A DNA stretch of 64,000 nucleotides from Paramarasmius palmivorus. Taxonomy: Eukaryota > Basidiomycota > Agaricomycetes > Agaricales > Marasmiaceae. The notes beneath the pieces were generated by a model. It had not been told where the DNA came from and made no database searches. It was given only the letters and a program-made list of their open reading frames with translations. The position numbers and the translations under genes are program-made. Where the stretch lies: the NCBI GenBank assembly GCA_037176845.1, contig JAYKXP010000050.1, positions 1 through 64,000 of the forward strand. Direction: 5' to 3'. This document shows, in pieces, positions 58,047 through 64,000 of the stretch (its first letter is position 1; each line of letters begins with the position of its first letter).

Positions 58047-60568
58047 ATGTCAAAGCCTGTACCAGCACCGGATGTCAAGTTAACTACCCTGAACGACAAC
58101 GACTATGGAACACTCGCGGACTCTGATACAGACAACAACAAGAGCCGGCTGAACGACTCAGTCGACGATCTGGTGGATGAAGAACCAAAGCCATTTAGAT
58201 TAACATCATGGCTGTTTCGACGAGGAGAGCTCAAGCCCTTTGACGAAAATGCGATAGCAACCAGGCGTTCAGTATTCGACGATGCTGACATTGGACATAT
58301 GTACTGGCCAAAGAAGTCTCATGAGAGCTATCATCGTTTCGACCCGAGCGCTCGGTGGACGTACGCGGAAGAGCGGGTGCGTAATTACATCATTTTTACT
58401 GTTCGCTGTTTCTGACCACCATTCTAGACACTAGTGAGGAAGATTGATTGGAAAGTAATGCTATGGGCTGCAATCAGTTTTTCGGCTCTCAACCTCGACC
58501 GTAATAATCTTAGTCAGGCCAACACCGACAACTTCCTTCCTGGTATTGCGACTCTTTCGGTTCACATGGTGTTCTCTTCTGACCAATGACGTATTCCAAT
58601 TATAGATCTAAATATGTCGACCAATGGTGAGTGAGATTTTCGTCCATTTTTCTCCCTCTGGCTAATAAGCGCTCTCTATCGAGACTTCAACTTGGGGAAT
58701 AGTATATTCCGTATAGCGTTCCTTTGCGCTGAACTTCCTTCGCAAATCGTTTCCAAAAGAGTGTGTACAGTCCTATATTGCCCTCTTTATGTTCTGATTT
58801 CCTTCGTAGCTTGGTCCTGATCGCTGGATCCCCATGCAGATGGTTGCCTGGTCGATTGTGACCCTCGGACAATTCTGGCTCAGTGGCAGAAGCTCGTTTC
58901 TCGTCTGCAGGGCGTTGCTTGGGTACGTGCTATCTCATGCAATGAAGACATTGCTGACCGTTGTACAGTTTTATCCAGGGCGGGTGAGTCTCTTGAATAT
59001 TTGATGGAGATGCCGAATTGACATGAATTAGATTCATTCCCGACCTTATCCTCTATCTTTCATGTGCGCCGCTGCCTTTTTCGGGTGATATACGCGACTA
59101 AATAACTTATAGACTTTTATACTAAAAACGAGCTGCCTTTGCGTCTGGCGCTGTTCTGGATGTCTTCGAACCTGTGCAGTGTTGTGGCCAGTTTCATCGC
59201 TTTTGGGGTGCTTCGTATGAGGGGTCTCCTTGGATATGAGGGGTGGCGGTATGTCAACTACTACACGATGCGCTTTTCTGTACTAACACATCTTTAGGTG
59301 GCTGTTCCTGGTTGAGTAAGGCCGTGAATCATGATAATGATGTTTTTTGACTAACTTTGGCGACACAGAGGCTGCATTACAGCTGCTATTGGTATCACTA
59401 CATTCTTTCGAATGCCACCATCGCCTACCCAAACAAAGACCTGGTTCAGACCAAAAGGTTGGTTCACGGAACGAGAGGAGGTCATAGCGGTCAACCGTAT
59501 AATGAGAGACGATCCCTCTAAGGTTAGCCATCTCTAAGCATATCCCTGAACATCGGCAAACTGATGGATACGAAAAGGGTGACATGCACAATCGTGAGGG
59601 GCTGACTGTCAAGCGTCTATGGACCGCCATTTGCGATTACGACTTGTGGCCTTTGTACATCATGTAAGTCCGTAACACTTTTCAATCGGAACCATTCACC
59701 CATTTTCATCCCAGTGGACTCATGTTCGGTCTCCCCACCTCCCCACCGACCACTTATCTCACACTATCTCTCCGAAACATCGGTTTCAATACGTTCCAAA
59801 CCAACTTGCTTACCATTCCATCAACAGTTGCTGGGATGGTGACTATGTTTGCAATTACTGTAGTATCGGAGACGGTTAACGACAGGTCATTTGTTTCAAT
59901 GGCCGAGGACCTTTGGACGCTGCCGTTCTTGGTGGCTATATACTGTTTACCGGAGCATCCTAATCAATGGGTGTACTTTGTAAGTTTTGGTGTGGAAAGC
60001 TGCTTCTATTTGCTCACTGCTTCATGTGTGGCTAGGGTCTCGCATCAGGGTTGCTTTCCTACCCTTATACGCACCCTATCCAGGTACTAAGCATATTTTA
60101 ACTCGTACCCGCTTGATTGACTGAACTGTACTATAGGTTGGCTGGGCGTCTCGGAACTCTGGAGCCGTTGCAAGTAGAACGGTCAATGCATCACTATACA
60201 ATATGTTTGTGCAGGCTTCTGCTGTGATTGCAGCCCAGATATACAGGGCAGATGATGCGCCTAGATGTGAGTGTTATTCCTGTCTTTGCAGAATCCCTCT
60301 CATTTGCGTATTAGACCGCCGAGGCAATCTTATTCTCATCGTCATCTGTTGCTTCAACTGTATCATCATGTACCCCGCCACGAAGGCGTACTACAAGTGG
60401 CGTAACGCTCAGCGGGATAAGATATGGAACGCGATGACTGTAGAGGTAAGTCTACCCCAGCTGTTACCAAGGTATCCTTTCTGACTTCACGAATAGGAGA
60501 GGATACATTACCTCAATACTACAACGGATCAAGGCAACAGGAGGCTTGATTTCAGGTTCGCTCATTGA
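58047..60568 (+). CDS. Major facilitator transporter, DAL5/ACS (anion:cation symporter) family
   Basis: The ATG at 58047 has the context CACCATG. A ~115-residue cytosolic N-terminus ([37 protein letters not shown]) precedes the first helix, [20 protein letters not shown], with the family motif LDRNNLSQA. Typical elements follow: [91 protein letters not shown] and [20 protein letters not shown]. It ends [22 protein letters not shown] 60566-60568. Roughly 12 helices across about 12 exons. Relatives carry allantoate, nicotinate, vitamins or small peptides; the substrate here cannot be told. Confidence 0.85.
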
Positions 60569-61112
60569 AAGTATAGACGATACAGTAACAATGCAAGTTG
60601 TATTACGTGGAAACAAATTTACACAGTCAAGCTTTTCTCTGGAGAATCGTCGCCGTTAGCGAGCGGTGTTTAGGGACAATGTCGGGGATTATAAGTGACT
60701 CGGTCTACGCAGACGTGTCGTGTCGTGTTCCCAAACGTTGAGATTTGTTTAGGGGTGTACACCTGCTCTCTCGTTCTCACCACAACCACTGTCGCTGGTT
60801 GAATCTGCTCGCTTGAACGCCTACAGTCGAACAAAATCTCGCTCACCCGGTTACTCCGGCGGGCTTCCGATTCTAGATACTGTAATACCCGAGTGTCTTT
60901 AAGAGGCTACTCGTTACACTCTCCCCCGCTATCCCCCGCACTTCTTCTTCGCCGTCATCGTCCAAGAGCACCTCTGCTAACCCTTTCATTTCGTGGAACC
61001 GTGAAAGAGTACCCCAAAAGTCGCTTAGGAACTTGCCCCAAAGGTCGTGGTAATAAAAAGTCCGAAATCGGTCTACTCCGGAGATCCAAATTTTTTAAAT
61101 TTTCCTTGCACG
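60569..61112. other. Intergenic, promoter of the SHMT gene
   Basis: About 540 bases between the transporter stop and the first SHMT ATG, C-rich near 60900-60970. Nothing else recognised. Confidence 0.4.
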
Positions 61113-63015
61113 ATGTTGCGAATCCTGACTCGTTCTTTATCTCTTACCCCCACCCGCCTCCCAAAATCCACCACTTCCTATCCAAGACTCCTTGGTATCA
61201 GAAAAATGGCCACGGCTAACACCCCCGACTTTGTGAGTGGATTGTTGTTCCCGATTGTCAATGCATGAGCTGACTGTCTTTTTCTCGTCGATGCCGATGT
61301 GTAGAACAAGATGCTCTACACTCCTTTGGCAGAGATCGATCCTGAAGTTCAAAACATCATCGACAAGGAGACTTGGAGACAGTTGAATGGCCTTGAGCTC
61401 ATTGCTTCTGAGGTGTGTCCATTCAATGTTATCCAAGACCACAAGAGAACTGACAAAAATTTCTTCAGAACCTTACCAGTCGTTCTGTGATGGAAGCCAA
61501 TGGTTCCATCCTCACGAACAAGTACTCTGAGGGTCTCCCTGGTGCTCGTTACTACGGTGGTAACGAATGGATCGACGAGCTCGAGAACCTTTGCCGACAA
61601 CGTGCGTTGAAGGCTTTCAACCTCGACCCTGCAAAGTGGGGTGTCAACGTGCAGCCTTACTCTGGTAGCGTCAGTACACGTTTGTCCTGACCTTGCTTGA
61701 CACTTGTTCTTACGTCTTCATGTTCTCTCTTGTAGACTGCCAACTTTGCTGCTCTCACCGCCCTGGTTCAACCCCAGGATCGTCTGATGGGTCTCGGTCT
61801 CCCCGATGGTGGTCACCTCACCCACGGTTACTACGTTAGTCCGTTCTCCTGTCGGATGTCGGATGAACGTCGCTGACCTGTTGTTTTTGTTTTGACAGAC
61901 AGCAAAGAAGAAGATGACTGCTTCTTCAATCTATTTCCAATCTTTCCCTTACGCTATCAACCCCGAAACCCACCTCATCGACTACCCTGCTCTTGCTTCT
62001 CAAGCGAAGATCTTCAAGCCTCGTCTCATTATCTGCGGTGCCTCTGCGTACCCTCGTGATTGGGACTATGCCAAGCTCCGGGAGATAGCAGACAAGGAGG
62101 GTGCTTGGTTGATGTGCGATATGGCGCACACTAGCGGTCTCATCGCTGCTCAGGAACTCAAGAGCCCCTTTGACTACTGTGATGTTGTCACTACCACCAC
62201 GTAAGTCTATACATTCTCCATCAATACGAAGTTCATCGATTTATTCTTATCCCTTAGCCACAAGACCCTCCGTGGTCCTCGTGCTGGTCTCATCTTCTTC
62301 CGCAAAGACCTCGCAAACGCAGCGGACCTCGAAAAGCGCGTCAATGAGGCTGTTTTCCCTGCTTGCCAGGGTGGACCACACAACAACACCATCGCTGCTG
62401 TCGCTACCGCTCTCCTCCAGGTTGCCGACCCTGCTTTCAAGACCTACGCCAAGCAAGTCATTGCGAACGCCCGTACGCTCGCTGATGAACTTGCTCAACA
62501 TGGTTACAAGCTCCAGACTGGTGGTTCGGATAACCACCTCGTTCTCTGGGACTTGCGACCTCTCGGTTTGACTGGTAGCAAGGTTGAGAAGATTTGTGAT
62601 TTGATGGGGATTACTATTAATAGTACGTCGTTCTCTGCTCTCCTTATCTCTTTACTGTACCTAACATTCCTCTGCAGAGAACGCTGTCTCAGGTGACGCC
62701 TCCGCCCAAGTCCCCGGTGGAATCCGTCTCGGTACCTCCGCTCTCACTTCGCGTAACATGACCGAGAAGGATATCAAAGTCGTCGCCGACTTCCTCCACC
62801 GCACGATCCAGCTTTCGCTCGTCCTTCAAAAGGAGGCTGGAAGCAAACTCCTCAAGGACTTTGTCCGTGTTGCCACCACCCAGGAAGAGGGCAAACAGGG
62901 CTTTGCGCAGGTTAAGCAGCTCCGGGATGAAGTGAGAGCGTTTGCCAAGCAATGGCCTCTTCCTGGTGTGGATGCTGCGTCGTTCAAGAAGCCTGCTGGT
63001 GTTGATGAGGATTAG
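61113..63015 (+). CDS. shm: Serine hydroxymethyltransferase, possible dual mitochondrial/cytosolic isoforms
   Basis: Two in-frame ATGs share exon 1. ATG 61113 gives a presequence rich in Arg, Ser and Thr with no acidic residue ([20 protein letters not shown]); ATG 61206 (AAAAATGGC) starts MATANTPDF directly before the catalytic domain. The enzyme is complete: [68 protein letters not shown], the PLP-Asp region [15 protein letters not shown], and the PLP-lysine motif [20 protein letters not shown] across an intron; end TAG at 63015. About 470-500 residues. It interconverts serine plus tetrahydrofolate with glycine plus 5,10-methylene-tetrahydrofolate. Confidence 0.93.
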
Positions 63016-63566
63016 GCGCCCGGCGTCTGTGGGGTTGGGGATCTTGTTGGTTTGCTTTCGACTCTTGTATACTCTAAAATTGGGCATTCAACATGGCTCG
63101 CATTATATCGCATTGTATTTGTAGGTTTTTTGCATTCAACATTGTACGTACATAGCACCCAGGGGTACCCTGGTATTTCGTAGTAGAATGTGTAGCTCGA
63201 TGGGTAGTAATTCGACGCTTTGAGCTTGGTTAGTACTCTGCCTGTCGAGGTTTGGCGTGAATGCCAGTTTTGGTTTGAGAATGAAGTGTAACACGATGAG
63301 AAAGCAAGAGAAAGGAGTGCATAGATTGAGATGGTGGACAATACATATTCGTTAGATAAAGGAGCGGCGTGTTGATATCGAGACGATAGATACGCGTCGA
63401 GTACATTGGAAAGCGGATGGATGTAATCGTAGATGTCGTGAGGGAAACGATGATGTACAGTCGAGATCCTGCTCAATGTTCTTGAATAAGTAGGCAGCCT
63501 AAATAATTGTAGAATGAGAACAACTTGGAAGAAGCCAAACAGAAAGCGACACTCACCGATACGCCT
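63016..63566. other. Intergenic after the SHMT gene
   Basis: Convergent 3' flanks. A 154-codon minus-strand open frame (63476-63012) starts only at TTG and shows no coding logic. Confidence 0.45.
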
Positions 63567-64000
63567 TCATGCCGACCAACGCTGGAGAGGAACCCAGCTT
63601 GTAACCCTTGAACGTCTCCGCCTCCTCAGTGCCCTCCTAACTCGGACGTAAAAGAAATGCTTCATGTTGAGAGCGATCTCCTTGAACACTGATGGTTTGC
63701 GTGTGCTACTGCCTTGCTCAGTAAGGTTTTCCGGCTCCATACGCGCCTTCCTGATAGTGATCCACCGAGCTTTGGATTTGAACCACTTCCGAAGGCGTAC
63801 GGAGCTCACTCTCCTCTTTGACCTCTTGGTACCTTTCGATTTCAAGGTCGACTGGTCTCCGTCGCTGTGCCAAGGATGATTCGGCCCAAGAGTCGCTTCA
63901 AACTCTGGTAGCGTCACATCTCTCCACGAGCTCCTCCTCTGAGCAGGCGGGATGTAATCACTAAAGTCCACATGGGAGCTTCTGACGACATAGGGACGTT
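63567..64000 (-). CDS. C-terminal part of a basic protein cut by the right window edge
   Basis: The minus-strand frame is open from the window edge to a TGA at 63567-63569. The visible part reads RPYVVRSSHVDFSDYIPPAQ, then RRSSWRDVTLPEFEATLGPN and a strongly basic stretch (KSKGTKRSKRRVSSVRLRKW; VRVRRALRRRRRSRV). GTG at 63971 is not a credible start since the frame continues upstream. A GTGAGT just past the stop (63556-63551) suggests an intron and possibly another reading frame for the last exon. Not recognised. Confidence 0.4.
   Translation of the reverse strand, partial: RPYVVRSSHVDFSDYIPPAQRRSSWRDVTLPEFEATLGPNHPWHSDGDQSTLKSKGTKRSKRRVSSVRLRKWFKSKARWITIRKARMEPENLTEQGSSTRKPSVFKEIALNMKHFFYVRVRRALRRRRRSRVTSWVPLQRWSA

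Noticed and set aside
63012..63476. 154-codon minus-strand open frame after the SHMT gene
   Set aside because: No ATG start, no splice logic and no domain; it overlaps the SHMT stop codon region.

Overview
This is nuclear DNA of a mushroom-forming basidiomycete (Agaricomycetes-like). Genes are cut by many short introns (about 50-60 nt, GT..AG). Several families typical of these fungi are present: a FunK1 kinase, a tyrosine-kinase-like (TKL) kinase, a MYND/DUF4470 protein, F-box proteins, RecQ-like helicase debris, and an Sre1-type SREBP with an extended bHLH loop. The genus cannot be named from the sequence alone. All CDS spans below run from start to stop and include introns.

0-9 kb: a minus-strand gene that reads as an in-frame fusion of Sin3-type PAH1 and PAH2 domains with a TKL kinase domain. 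One of its introns carries a 1.26-kb inverted-repeat element holding a degenerate RecQ-like helicase. A gap without recognisable genes and an uncharacterised protein follow. 10-21 kb is transposon- and repeat-rich: a possible BTG/Tob-like protein; a 2.08-kb CACTA-like element (CACCG termini, ACA target duplication) with broken ORFs; and a MYND/DUF4470 gene plus an F-box gene bracketed by ~0.7-kb inverted repeats, next to an F-box pseudogene. 21-33 kb: a possible PD-(D/E)XK-type protein, an Old Yellow Enzyme, a secreted sedolisin protease and the SREBP gene. 33-40 kb: two paralogous TDG/MUG DNA glycosylases flank a FunK1 kinase gene whose kinase domain is split by a hAT-like element.

40-49 kb is the most striking region, a near-palindromic high-affinity iron-uptake locus: Fet3-A (-), Ftr1-A (+), Ftr1-B (-), Fet3-B (+). 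Each ferroxidase gene is divergent from a permease gene. Both divergent promoters, and the short convergent gap at the axis, contain ATCWGATAA-type GATA sites, the signature of iron-responsive GATA repressors. Fet3-B keeps every copper motif. Fet3-A has intact exons and splice sites but has lost most type 1, 2 and 3 copper ligands, so it looks like a conserved pseudo-ferroxidase.

49-64 kb is mostly housekeeping: a zinc-finger protein, a DUF4336 protein, the Hir1/HIRA histone chaperone, a DAL5-type MFS transporter, a serine hydroxymethyltransferase with two possible starts (mitochondrial and cytosolic), and a gene cut by the right edge.
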